Origin: Oscillospiraceae bacterium
Lineage (GTDB): Bacteria > Bacillota > Clostridia > Oscillospirales > Oscillospiraceae
Length of the DNA stretch: 64,000 nucleotides
Direction of reading: 5' to 3'
Assembly (NCBI GenBank): GCA_021205095.1
Contig: JAJPYE010000065.1
Coordinates: 47,056 to 111,055 of the forward strand
Below are positions 49,323 to 59,932 of the stretch, one piece after another; the stretch's first letter is position 1; each line of letters starts with the position of its first letter. The position numbers were made by a program, and so were the translations under genes. Under the pieces are notes generated by a model. The model saw only the letters and a program-made list of their open reading frames with translations, did no database searches and was not told the DNA's origin.

Positions 49323-50081
49323 ATGGTTGACATAAGTTTTGACAGGGATCTCTGCATACGTTGTGGACGGTGCGTGAAAATATGCTCCATGGGCCATTTG
49401 CGTATGGAGGAGTACGGCCCGGATGCCACAGGGCGGGGCGGGTGCATGGACTGCCTGCAATGCGCCGCTGTTTGCCCCAGAGACGCGGTGCGCCGAAACG
49501 GGGTGTCCGCCACCGTTTCCAAGCCGGAGGATCCTCTGGAGGCGCTGGTCATGTCCCGCCGGTCAATCCGGCATTTCAAGCCCCAGCCCCCGGAGCGGGA
49601 GACTCTGCAATGGGCCTTAGACCGGGCAGCATACGCCCCCAGCGGCAAAAACCGAAAGGCAAACCGCTGGACGGTTATCTATGGCCGGGAACGGATGGAA
49701 GCCGTGTCCGACCGCGCTCTTCAGCACTGCCGTGAAACCGGCTATGCCCCGGAGCTTTTGAAGCTGACCGCCAAGGGCATCGACCTGCTGACCTGCGGGG
49801 CCTCCGCCATGGTCATTGGCTGGTCGCCGGACGACTGCCTGAACCCCACGGTGGATACCATTGCGGCCATGGAGACGGCGGAGCTGCTGCTGGTGCATCG
49901 GGGCCTGGGTACCTGCTGGGGCGGATATATGCGCCGCATAGTGAATGCCTGCCCGGCTCTGCGGGAAATGCTTGGGATTCCCGACGGCTGCTCCGTGCAG
50001 GGCTGCTTTGTGGTGGGCTGGCCGGATGGAAGCTTCCCCAATATCCCAACCCGTCCGGCAGCGGATATTATCTGGGCATAA
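49323..50081 (+). CDS. Ferredoxin-nitroreductase fusion (FMN)
   Basis: 252 residues. N-terminal two [4Fe-4S] ferredoxin motifs (CIRCGRCVKIC, CMDCLQCAAVCP), then a nitroreductase domain (~75-250) beginning SRRSIRHFKPQPPERETLQWALDRAAYAPSGKNRK and containing GLGTCWGGYM. Such proteins take electrons from ferredoxin clusters to FMN to reduce unknown substrates; anaerobes encode many. Operon with the next gene (14-nt gap). Confidence 0.88.
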   Translation: MVDISFDRDLCIRCGRCVKICSMGHLRMEEYGPDATGRGGCMDCLQCAAVCPRDAVRRNGVSATVSKPEDPLEALVMSRRSIRHFKPQPPERETLQWALDRAAYAPSGKNRKANRWTVIYGRERMEAVSDRALQHCRETGYAPELLKLTAKGIDLLTCGASAMVIGWSPDDCLNPTVDTIAAMETAELLLVHRGLGTCWGGYMRRIVNACPALREMLGIPDGCSVQGCFVVGWPDGSFPNIPTRPAADIIWA

Positions 50082-50095
50082 ACGGAGGCAACAGC

Positions 50096-50629
50096 ATGAA
50101 AATTTGTCTGTTTGGGTCAGCGCGGGATTCGGTTCCGGAGATTTACATAACACAAACAGAGGCTCTGGGGCGCCTGATGGGAGCACGGGGTCACAGCCTG
50201 GTGTTCGGCGGCGGGGCCAGAGGCATGATGGGCGCGGCAGCGCGTGGCGTTCGCGCTGCCGGCGGACGGCTCCTCGGCATTGCCCCGGAGTTTTTCAATA
50301 AGCCCGGCGTTTTTGCGGACTGCGACGAGCTTATCATCACGGAGGATATGTCCACCCGCAAGGATAAAATGATAGAACTCGCGGATGCTTTCATTATCGC
50401 CCCCGGCGGCGTCGGTACCTTGGATGAATTTTTTGAGGTGCTGACCCTCCTGTCCCTGGAACAGCATCAAAAGCCCATTGTGCTGTACAACATCGCTGGA
50501 TTTTACGACGGCCTTCTCTCCTTCCTGGAAAAGGCCGCTGAAGAGGACTTCTTCCTCCCCGGCTTGCTGAACCTGTTCGCCGTGACCGACTCCCCGTCGG
50601 CAGTGCTGGATTATCTGGAAAGCAAATAA
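50096..50629 (+). CDS. LOG family protein (TIGR00730, nucleoside 5'-monophosphate phosphoribohydrolase-like)
   Basis: 177 residues, Rossmann fold. CLFGSARDSVPE.. at the start, FGGGARGMMGAAARGV, STRKDKMIELADAFI and the hallmark PGGVGTLDEFFEVLTLLSL. LOG enzymes release the base from cytokinin or other nucleoside monophosphates. GGAGGC precedes the ATG. Confidence 0.92.
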   Translation: MKICLFGSARDSVPEIYITQTEALGRLMGARGHSLVFGGGARGMMGAAARGVRAAGGRLLGIAPEFFNKPGVFADCDELIITEDMSTRKDKMIELADAFIIAPGGVGTLDEFFEVLTLLSLEQHQKPIVLYNIAGFYDGLLSFLEKAAEEDFFLPGLLNLFAVTDSPSAVLDYLESK

Positions 50630-50635
50630 AAATCA

Positions 50636-50660
50636 GGGCGGTTCTGAACAGCCCCTTTTT
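50636..50660. terminator. Short hairpin between convergent genes
   Basis: GGGC..GTT pairs with AAC..GCCC across a 3-nt loop, followed by a T-run on the plus strand. Confidence 0.6.
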
Positions 50661-50672
50661 CTTTTTGTCAGG

Positions 50673-51242
50673 TCATGTTTTTACCATAGTGCGATACCAC
50701 ACTCTACTCTCCGTGAACACCGCATCCATGAACCAGTCCCAAGGTTGAGTGGGAATCTTCTCTGCATGCTGGACTGAAAAGGCCGCTGCGATGATATGGG
50801 CGTTTTTGCATTGGGGCAGGAAGCGGTCGTAATAGCCTCCGCCCATACCCAGGCGGGCACACTGGCTGTCGAAGGCGGTGCAGGGGCATACAACCATATC
50901 AATGTCCTCTGGCGAAACAAGCTCTGATCGGGCGGGAACCGGCTCATAAATGCCGAAGGCTCCGCGCTCCCAGGCGTCTTCATCCAAAGGCCGAAATGCC
51001 AGCAGCATCCCCCCTGGGGTGCATTTTGGATAGACGAACCGCCGCCCTGTCATAGTGTCCAGGCTGACCTCCGCCCCCATAGCCTGATAGAGCATCACCG
51101 TCTCCGCCTGTTGGAACCATGCTGAGTCCATAATTTGCGCTGCAACAATAGCCGAGTACTGCTCCCGATCCTCCGCCGCTATTTCCTGCCGCGCCCTGAC
51201 TCTGTGCTGCCGCAGCCGTTTCCGTTCCGCCTGTATGTCCAT
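50673..51242 (-). CDS. 5-formyltetrahydrofolate cyclo-ligase
   Basis: 189 residues. ATP-dependent conversion of 5-formyl-THF to 5,10-methenyl-THF. Family motifs: RKRLRQHRVRARQEI at the start, YQAMGAEVSLDTM, VVCPCTAFDSQCARLGMGGGYYDRFL. No close operon partner; it sits beside the ATP synthase terminator on the same strand but transcribed away from it as a separate unit. Confidence 0.93.
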   Translation of the reverse strand: MDIQAERKRLRQHRVRARQEIAAEDREQYSAIVAAQIMDSAWFQQAETVMLYQAMGAEVSLDTMTGRRFVYPKCTPGGMLLAFRPLDEDAWERGAFGIYEPVPARSELVSPEDIDMVVCPCTAFDSQCARLGMGGGYYDRFLPQCKNAHIIAAAFSVQHAEKIPTQPWDWFMDAVFTESRVWYRTMVKT

Positions 51243-51334
51243 ATGTGTTCTCCCGATTGTTGAAACTGGTAATATTATACGTTATCTCAGGCAATTATCC
51301 AAGTTGGATATTTTCTTTTCCCTAAAAAACACAA

Positions 51335-51372
51335 GCCTCCGCAACGAAACCTTTTGGTTCGATCGCGGAGGC
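51335..51372 (-). terminator. Terminator of the ATP synthase operon
   Basis: GCCTCCGC (51335-51342) and GCGGAGGC (51365-51372) pair, with an inner CGAAACC/GGTTCG stem; T-rich on the minus-strand 3' side. Confidence 0.85.
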
Positions 51373-51382
51373 GATTTTTGTC

Positions 51383-51796
51383 TTATCTCTGCCCGGAATG
51401 GTTCTTTACGCGCAAACGGCTGGCGGCGCGGGCAAGATTTGCCTGGGCGCTGCGGTATTCCACAATGCTGCGGCGCTGAAGCAGAGCCTCGCGGGCCTGG
51501 TCAGCGGCACGGCGGGCGCGATTTTCGTCTATTTCCTCCGGGCGTTCGGCGGAGTCCACCAAAACCAGCACTTCGCCATCCTCAATTTTGAAAAGCCCCT
51601 CGGACACGGAAGCCTCCTGCATTTCCTGACCGGGAATTCGATAGAGCAGAGAACCCGGCACGACAGCGCTGATAAGATCCCTGTGTCCGGCCCAAATACC
51701 ATACTGTCCCCGAAGCGTGGGGATGACCAGCGACTCGCACGGCCCTTCATAAAAGATACGGCCAGCAGTTAGAATATGGATTTGAAATTCCCTCAT
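51383..51796 (-). CDS. atpC: ATP synthase F1 subunit epsilon
   Basis: 137 residues: N-terminal beta-sandwich (FQIHILTAGRIFYEGPCESLVIPTLRGQYGIWAGHRDLI) and C-terminal helical pair (ENRARRAADQAREALLQRRSIVEYRSAQANLARAASRL). It couples rotation and regulates ATP hydrolysis. Directly follows atpD by one base. Confidence 0.93.
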   Translation of the reverse strand: MREFQIHILTAGRIFYEGPCESLVIPTLRGQYGIWAGHRDLISAVVPGSLLYRIPGQEMQEASVSEGLFKIEDGEVLVLVDSAERPEEIDENRARRAADQAREALLQRRSIVEYRSAQANLARAASRLRVKNHSGQR

Positions 51797-51797
51797 A

Positions 51798-54097
<2,300 letters not shown>

Positions 54098-54103
54098 AGC
54101 TCA

Positions 54104-55867
54104 TCACCACTTCCCCGCCGAAACGAAGGCTTTGGCCAGGCTTTCGATCTCCTGCCGCATATTGGCCGTGAGCTGGCCGGTCTGGTCAATCTCCCGGCAA
54201 AGCGTGGGAGCGTGTTCCTCCACATAGGCCATCAGGCCCTTGGCACAGGCGTTGATTTGAGCCGTGGGAACCTCCTGAAGGCAATGGGCCAGGGCGGAAA
54301 CCAACAAAACCACCTGCCGATGCTGACTAAGGGGATTATACTGCTCCTGTCGCAGCAGGGCCATCAGGCCAGCTCCGTGAACGAGCTGGCGGCGGGTCAC
54401 GTCGTCCAGGTCGCTGGAAAACTGAGTAAAGACCTCCATCTCCCGGTACTGGGCCAGCTCCAGCCGTAGCGTTCCGGCGGCGGATTTCATGGCCTTTGTC
54501 TGGGCGTCCCCGCCCACACGGGATACGGACAGGCCCACGTTCACCGCCGGACGCTGCCCTGCAAAGAACAGATCGCTCTCCAAAAATATCTGTCCATCCG
54601 TGATGGATATGATATTGGCGGGAATATATGCCGACACGTCCCCCGCCTGCGTCTCCACAATGGGCAGAGCCGTCAGGCTTCCGCCGCCCTTCGCGGCGGA
54701 TAAGTGCGCCGACCGCTCCAAAAGCCGGGAGTGAAGATAAAACACATCTCCCGGATAGGCCTCGCGGCCAGGTGAACGCTCCAGCAGCAGGGACATGGCC
54801 CGGTACGCCACCGCGTGTTTTGACAGGTCGTCGTAGACGATCAGCACGTCCCGGCCCTGGTTCATAAAATACTCTCCCAGGGAGCAACCTGCATAAGGCG
54901 CAATATATTGCAGCGGCGCGGGGTCGCTGGCAGTGGCCGCCACAATGATGGAATATTCCATGGCTCCCCGGCGGCGCAATGTCTCCGCAAGCTGGGCCAC
55001 AGAGCTGGCCTTCTGACCAATGGCGACATAAATGCAGATGACGTCCTTGCCCTTCTGGTTCAGGATGGTGTCCAGCGCAATAGCAGTTTTGCCGGTCTGC
55101 CGGTCGCCGATGATCAGCTCGCGCTGACCCCGGCCAATGGGAAACATGGAGTCAATGGCCAAAAGCCCGGTTTCCAGCGGCGTATTCACCGGCTGGCGGT
55201 CGATAATACCGGGGGCAGGGCTTTCCATGGGCAGATAATCCTGGGCCTCTATAGGCCCCTGTCCGTCAATAGGCTGGCCCAGGGCGTCCACCACCCGGCC
55301 CAAAAATCCCTCGCCAACGGGAACACCGGCCTCCCGGCCAGTGCGCTTGACCTCGCTGCCGGCAGACACATACTGGTCGTCCCCGAACAGGATGCAGCCT
55401 ATATGATCCCGGCGCAGCTCCTGCACCATGCCCCGCACGCCGGAGGAGAACAGCAAAATCTCCCCATAGGCGGCCTCGTCCAGGCCGCTGACGGTGGCGA
55501 TACCGTCCCCAACCGTCAGAACGGTGCCGGTCTGCTCCGCCATCGCCTCAGGCGTCCAGCTTCGCAGCGTCTCCCGAAGGAGGGGAATCACATCCCCCTG
55601 GCGATTCTGAACCGCCGCCGTCCATTTTTCTTTTAACTGGCGCAGCCGCTCCGTCGCGTCCCATTTGTAGACGTCCGCTCCAGCCTCCAGCCGAAAGCCG
55701 CCGGGGATGGAACCGTCCTCCACCCATTCCAGGGCGACAGCATTTCCATACCGCTCCCGAAGGAAGCTCAGCAGCTCCTCCTGCCGGGCGGGACTGGGCC
55801 GCTCCGCGCTGTAAAGCACGGCCCGAAGCGTTTCCTCCTGGGGAACCGTTTTTTTATCCTTCCCCAT
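54104..55867 (-). CDS. atpA: ATP synthase alpha subunit with fused delta (OSCP) C-terminal-domain-like N-terminus
   Basis: 587 residues versus ~505 usual. Residues ~85-587 are a complete alpha subunit: QTGTVLTVGDGIATVSGL, Walker A GDRQTGKTAIAL, SIIVAATASDPAPLQYIAPY, YDDLSKHAVAYR, PGDVFYLHSRLLERSA. Residues ~15-75 match the delta C-terminal domain pattern: AVLYSAERPSPARQEELLSF, then FRLEAGADVYKWDATERLRQL, with the ..DGSIPGGF.. turn corresponding to D-x-LIGG. There is no separate atpH between atpF and atpA. ATG 55867 follows AAAGGAG, overlapping the atpF end by 14 nt. Fusion is read directly; the function of the domain is inferred from alignment by eye. Confidence 0.88.
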   Translation of the reverse strand: MGKDKKTVPQEETLRAVLYSAERPSPARQEELLSFLRERYGNAVALEWVEDGSIPGGFRLEAGADVYKWDATERLRQLKEKWTAAVQNRQGDVIPLLRETLRSWTPEAMAEQTGTVLTVGDGIATVSGLDEAAYGEILLFSSGVRGMVQELRRDHIGCILFGDDQYVSAGSEVKRTGREAGVPVGEGFLGRVVDALGQPIDGQGPIEAQDYLPMESPAPGIIDRQPVNTPLETGLLAIDSMFPIGRGQRELIIGDRQTGKTAIALDTILNQKGKDVICIYVAIGQKASSVAQLAETLRRRGAMEYSIIVAATASDPAPLQYIAPYAGCSLGEYFMNQGRDVLIVYDDLSKHAVAYRAMSLLLERSPGREAYPGDVFYLHSRLLERSAHLSAAKGGGSLTALPIVETQAGDVSAYIPANIISITDGQIFLESDLFFAGQRPAVNVGLSVSRVGGDAQTKAMKSAAGTLRLELAQYREMEVFTQFSSDLDDVTRRQLVHGAGLMALLRQEQYNPLSQHRQVVLLVSALAHCLQEVPTAQINACAKGLMAYVEEHAPTLCREIDQTGQLTANMRQEIESLAKAFVSAGKW

Positions 55868-56357
55868 GGCTCCCGTCTCCTTTTGCCGCACTCAGGAAGG
55901 AGCCGTAGGCTCCGTCCAAACCGTTCTCCCCGGAAATCAGCTTTTCGGCGGCCTCTGCGGCCAGCCCGGCAATATCCTTCTGGGCGGCGGCCACAATGCG
56001 CTCCCGTTCCGTCTGGGCGGTGACGCGGGCGTCAGAAATCAGCTTATCCGCCTGCTCTTTGGCCGCCTGGAGCTGACTTGCAGTCTCCCTGGCCAGGGCC
56101 GCCTCGGCCTCCGCTTTTTTCTGGCTTATCTCCGCCTCGGTGTCCGCCAGCTTTGCCTGATATTCCGTTTCCATGGCCTCGGCCTGGGCCAGCTTTGCGG
56201 CGGCCTCGTCCGCCGCCTCCTGATAATGGGCGGTGCGCTGATCCATGAATTTCTTCACCGGCTTATACAGCAGCAGGTACAGCCCGGCAATCAGGATAAC
56301 AAAGTTAAACAGATGCAGCAGTATCTGCTGCCAGTCAATATTCAGAGGAATGTTCAT
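55854..56357 (-). CDS. atpF: ATP synthase Fo subunit b
   Basis: 167 residues. N-terminal membrane helix (DWQQILLHLFNFVILIAGLYLLLYKPV) and a long Ala/Glu/Lys-rich coiled stalk (~30-150). It forms the peripheral stalk that normally binds delta; here its partner may be the delta-like domain on alpha. Ribosome binding site AAAGGAG. Confidence 0.93.
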   Translation of the reverse strand: MNIPLNIDWQQILLHLFNFVILIAGLYLLLYKPVKKFMDQRTAHYQEAADEAAAKLAQAEAMETEYQAKLADTEAEISQKKAEAEAALARETASQLQAAKEQADKLISDARVTAQTERERIVAAAQKDIAGLAAEAAEKLISGENGLDGAYGSFLSAAKGDGSHGEG

Positions 56358-56397
56358 GCCTGTCTCCTTTCCTCTCCGATGTTATCTCCGTCCCGCA

Positions 56398-56763
56398 TTA
56401 CAGGACAAAGATGATAAGGATGGCGACGATCAGAGCGTAAATAATGGCCGTCTCAATGAACACCAGGCCCAGCATAAGGCTGGTGCGGATCTGGCCGGAA
56501 GCCTCCGGCTGGCGGGAAATGCCCTCAGCGGACTTGGCAATGGCAAGGCCCATGCCGATTGCGCCTGCGGCGGCGGCCAGTCCGATAGCGACCGCGGCGG
56601 CAATGGCCTTGGCGCCGGAAGCGGAATCTGTGGTCTCCACCGTCTCGGCGGCGGCTTCTGTCGCCTCTCCGTCCGCCAGGGCGGGAGCGGCAAGCGCCAG
56701 CAGCAGTACTACAGCCAGCAGCAGCACCGGCAGCATCTTCATTAGTGATTTCATGGTTTTCAT
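56398..56763 (-). CDS. atpE: ATP synthase Fo subunit c with N-terminal signal-peptide-like extension
   Basis: 121 residues versus ~75-90 usual. Residues 1-31 look like a Sec signal peptide (MLPVLLLAVVLLLALAAPALA|DGE), followed by an Ala/Glu/Thr linker (~32-48) and the two c-ring helices. Helix 1 GAIGMGLAIAKSAEGISRQPEASGQIR carries the loop RQPE; helix 2 has the ion-carrier Glu in LVFIETAIIYALIV. Compared with Na+ c-rings, the Glu-Thr and Tyr positions are kept but the Gln of helix 1 is Met, so ion specificity is open. Start 56763 was chosen from GGAGGT. Confidence 0.88.
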   Translation of the reverse strand: MKTMKSLMKMLPVLLLAVVLLLALAAPALADGEATEAAAETVETTDSASGAKAIAAAVAIGLAAAAGAIGMGLAIAKSAEGISRQPEASGQIRTSLMLGLVFIETAIIYALIVAILIIFVL

Positions 56764-56824
56764 CAATATAACCTCCGTTTTTATCAAAGCATTAAAATAA
56801 TGTGCGTGTATAGATTTAATGGTA

Positions 56825-57697
56825 TCAGGCCGCTGCCTGGGACGCGCCGTCGGCCTGGGATGCTTTCAGCTTTTTGGATTTTTTGGCTTTCGGTTTTTTC
56901 TCCGACTGCTCGGACACCTCGCCATAGAACAGCGCCGTCAGCATGGTCAGAACATAGCTTTGAATCAGCGCGTGGAGCAGGGTGAACAGCACGCCCACCA
57001 CCACCGGCAGCACAAAGCTGAGGGCCGTGTAATAATACACTAGCTCCGTCACCAAAAGGCCGCTGAGCAGCGCGCCAAAAAGACGGAAGCTCATGGAGAT
57101 AGGCAGGGAGAAATCCTTCAGGGTCTTTCCCACGCCCTTGAAGCCGTTGCTGGCAATACCGCCGGACAGGATGACCAGATAGGAAAAGCACCCCACCGCA
57201 ATGGCGGCGTTGATGTCCGAAAGCGGCGCCGGCAGGGCGATAGAGATGCCATCCGTTGTCACTACCTGGAGGCCGAACAGCTCGAAAATGGTTCCCACAA
57301 AGATATACGCTCCGGCGGCAAAGATATAGCCGCCCAGGAACTGGTTCCGATGGGGACTGTTGGACTTGGCCATCCCGTCAAACATTCCCACCAGCTCCTC
57401 GATCAGAAGCTGGAATTTTCCCGGCACATACTTGAACCTGGGAATGGCAAAAATGCGGATCAGGGCCGCAATCAGCAGCAGCGCCCCCACCACCACGCAG
57501 GAGGATATATAGGCCGGGTTCACGTCCTTCAGGCCCAGGAAGCTGACCTTGTTGTCCTCGTGAAGCACCGCGTCCTTCATCACTTCCCGGATGGTCTCCT
57601 CCTTCTCGCCGGAGCCGGTCAGAAATATTCCCACCAGCAGCAGCGCCAATATGACGCACACGGCGATGATAAAACCTCGTTTCTGTTTTTTGCTCAA
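56825..57697 (-). CDS. atpB: ATP synthase Fo subunit a
   Basis: 290 residues, five to six helices. Essential Arg in ISMSFRLFGALLSGLLV; also KYVPGKFQLLIEELVGMFDGMA and LPAPLSDINAAIAVGCFSYL. A non-membrane insert (~30-60) and a Lys-rich tail (KKPKAKKSKKLK) are extra. Start is TTG 57697 after GGAGGGAGA. First gene of the operon; no atpI precedes it. Confidence 0.93.
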   Translation of the reverse strand: MSKKQKRGFIIAVCVILALLLVGIFLTGSGEKEETIREVMKDAVLHEDNKVSFLGLKDVNPAYISSCVVVGALLLIAALIRIFAIPRFKYVPGKFQLLIEELVGMFDGMAKSNSPHRNQFLGGYIFAAGAYIFVGTIFELFGLQVVTTDGISIALPAPLSDINAAIAVGCFSYLVILSGGIASNGFKGVGKTLKDFSLPISMSFRLFGALLSGLLVTELVYYYTALSFVLPVVVGVLFTLLHALIQSYVLTMLTALFYGEVSEQSEKKPKAKKSKKLKASQADGASQAAA

Positions 57698-57941
57698 GTG
57701 TCTCCCTCCAAATTCATCCGCCGTCTTCCGAAAGACGGTAACGATTTGTTAATAAAATGGTATTTTCGTCCTTTGGCGTTTTGTTGCTTTCAAAGGATTG
57801 CAGACATAAAAGAAATGCCCCTTTGCCGTCCGACATTTAGCAAAGTGACATTTTGTGTCTTCCATCATTTTTTCTGTTTTCGTTCCGCGTAAATAACCCG
57901 TTGCAATGCCACATAACATCCATACCTGGCAGCTACCCTAT

Positions 57942-57969
57942 AGTTTACCACATTAACCCAGGAAGTCAA
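57942..57969 (-). promoter_or_regulatory. Promoter of the ATP synthase operon
   Basis: Minus strand TTGACT (57964-57969), 16-nt spacer, TAAACT (57942-57947). It leaves a ~240-nt untranslated leader, in which CCGTCTT (57721-57727) and AAGACGG (57732-57738) form a small hairpin just ahead of atpB. Confidence 0.6.
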
Positions 57970-58151
57970 TAGTTTTTTGACCTACGCCGCAATTTTTGTA
58001 AACAATTCCGCCCCCGCCGCCGCCGGGGATTGTGCAATATGACAAGCGCCCCGCTCCGCGCCGCCGCCCCCTGACATACTGATACGGCGGGCCTCCCGGA
58101 AGGATGCCCGCCGTATTTTGCGTATGTTTGCGTGTTGCTTTGCGTTATAGA
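57970..58151. other. Intergenic region with inverted repeat, no gene seen
   Basis: Contains an 11-bp perfect inverted repeat ATACGGCGGGC (58082-58092) / GCCCGCCGTAT (58106-58116), followed by TTTT on the plus strand; on the minus strand, the direction of the flanking genes, no T-run follows. Otherwise GC-rich low-complexity sequence. Confidence 0.5.
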
Positions 58152-59791
58152 TCAGTCTGTACGGGTGTCGTTGATTGTCACCCAAGAAATACCAGCGTTG
58201 GAAACGGCATAGTCTCCATCGACACTGCTGGACGCCTGATTTATTTTTTCAAGTTTTTTGGAGTCGTTGGTCGTAACGCCGCTGAAGGTACCGCCGCTGA
58301 TGTTGATGGTAGCGGTGTATGCGGCGCTGCTCAGGCTGTCGGCCCATAGCGCGTAACAGTAAGTGCTTTGAATGGTACCGCCGCTAATGTTTACGGTTAC
58401 AGTGCTATATCCGCTGCTTCCGGCATACACATCGATTGCCGCACCATTAACATATGCACCATTGCCACTTGCTGTTCCGCTCCTATAATCAGTATCATCA
58501 TGCGTTCCAAGAATTGTTCCGCCACTGATATTTAAGGTACCGCCAATTATCTCGATCCCACAGTAGCCCGATATAGTTCCACCGGAAATATTTAAAGTGC
58601 CTTCCTGCGGATGGAAAATAGCGGGAACTGACTGTGATGAATCAGATGTAACCGTAGCGCCCTCGTAAATATAAATATTGGTAAAAACAGCATCATTAGT
58701 ACCATTTCCCGCGATAGCCTGATATTTAGACGAAATACTGCCATATACATACAAGTCCGCAGTCTTTCCTTGATAAATACTTGCATTGGAACCCAGGAAA
58801 ACGCCCCAACCGCTGGGATTCTCTACGGATGAATACGCGTCAATGATAGCCGTTCCTGAGGACAACTGGATTGCATATCCCTTATCGGTATCAACGTTTA
58901 AATCAACATTTTGTAGTGTCAAGCTGCTTGCAACTGTTTTAATGTATCTCCGACTGCAATTCCTTCTGTTACAGTAAATACGCCATCCATTACAGTTAAA
59001 TCAATATCATTATTCAGTAAGAGATGCTCCATGGTCAAGATATAGCTATCTAAATTTAAAATTAAATCTTTATCATCATCAAGCTCATACCATGTACTTT
59101 TTAACTCATCATTATCTTGGAGCAACCTGATCGTATCTCCACTTGTATATTCACTTAAAGCTGTGGTTAATGCTGTATACACAACCCCCGTATCATCATT
59201 GATCGCCACGCCTTCACCTTTCACCACCAGCCATGCGTTGGCGGCGTCTTTAAAAGGCTCAGCCTGGATGATATAGCCCTTGAAGGTCAGGGAGATGTCG
59301 CTGGCATTTTCCATGTCTTCATTCGTCAGTTTGGCGGAATAATAGACCTTGTCGCCTGCCAGGACGCTAAGCGTAGCGGTGTTGGAGTCGCCAGCATCCG
59401 CATCATACTCCAAAAGCTGATAGTAGACGTAGGTGGTGGCCGTCACATTGCCATCTTCATCCGTGGTGGTCGTGGTCGCATCGGGCAGCAGCGTCCAGCC
59501 GTTCGCTATGTACCAGGACACAAGGTCGTCCGTGGCGTCTGTTACCTCCACGAACACATAGGAGTCCAGCGTATAGGTCGCCTTAATCGTCGGGTTTTTA
59601 TCCTGGCTGGTGCCGGGGACGATGTCGTAGCCTTTTGTAGTCTCTTCGATTTCAACGCTGTTCTGATTTGTAGAAAATTTGTTTTCTTCTTCCTCTGTGC
59701 TGCCGGTCAGGTAGGCATAGGTGCCGCCCAGAACCAGGGCCGCGGCCAGCGTAACGGCAGCCGCCGTTATGGCGATGTTCTTCTTTTTCAC
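58152..59791 (-). pseudogene. Frameshifted TasA-like/beta-helix surface protein (paralogue of 59933-61576)
   Basis: Two reading frames joined at 58919-58945. The first (start GTG 59791, VKKKNIAITAA..) has the same SipW-type signal (TYAYLTGSTEEEENKF) and N-domain (VPGTSQDKNPTIKATYTLDS) as the next gene. It reads into a stop at 58919-58921; the second frame continues with beta-helix repeats (TLNISGGTISGYCGIEI, VTVNISGGTIQSTYCYAL). Adding one A to the AAAA run (minus strand, 58937-58940) would join the frames. The second frame has no ribosome binding site and only a TTG to start. Either true inactivation, programmed/phase variation or a sequence error. Confidence 0.75.
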
Positions 59792-59859
59792 TGCTTCAAG
59801 TCCCTCCCTTTGATATATTTTGCCTGTATACCCGCCGCCCAAATTTATACGGCATGGCA

Positions 59860-59886
59860 GGCGGCATGACCAAAGGCCATGCCGCC
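59860..59886 (-). terminator. Hairpin between the two fibre genes
   Basis: GGCGGCATG (59860-59868) pairs perfectly with CATGCCGCC (59878-59886); overlapping repeat GGCATGGC nearby. Confidence 0.5.
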
Positions 59887-59932
59887 CACCGCACAAGTAA
59901 CAGGTGTGCGACGATTATATTTGGGTTTTAGG

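Noticed and set aside
57749..57865. 38-codon frame with two Cys pairs in the atp leader (minus strand)
   Set aside because: No Shine-Dalgarno sequence and no conservation evidence; more likely untranslated leader.
58152..58922. Second half of the fibre gene as an independent gene
   Set aside because: Only a TTG without SD could start it, and it aligns as a continuation of the upstream frame.
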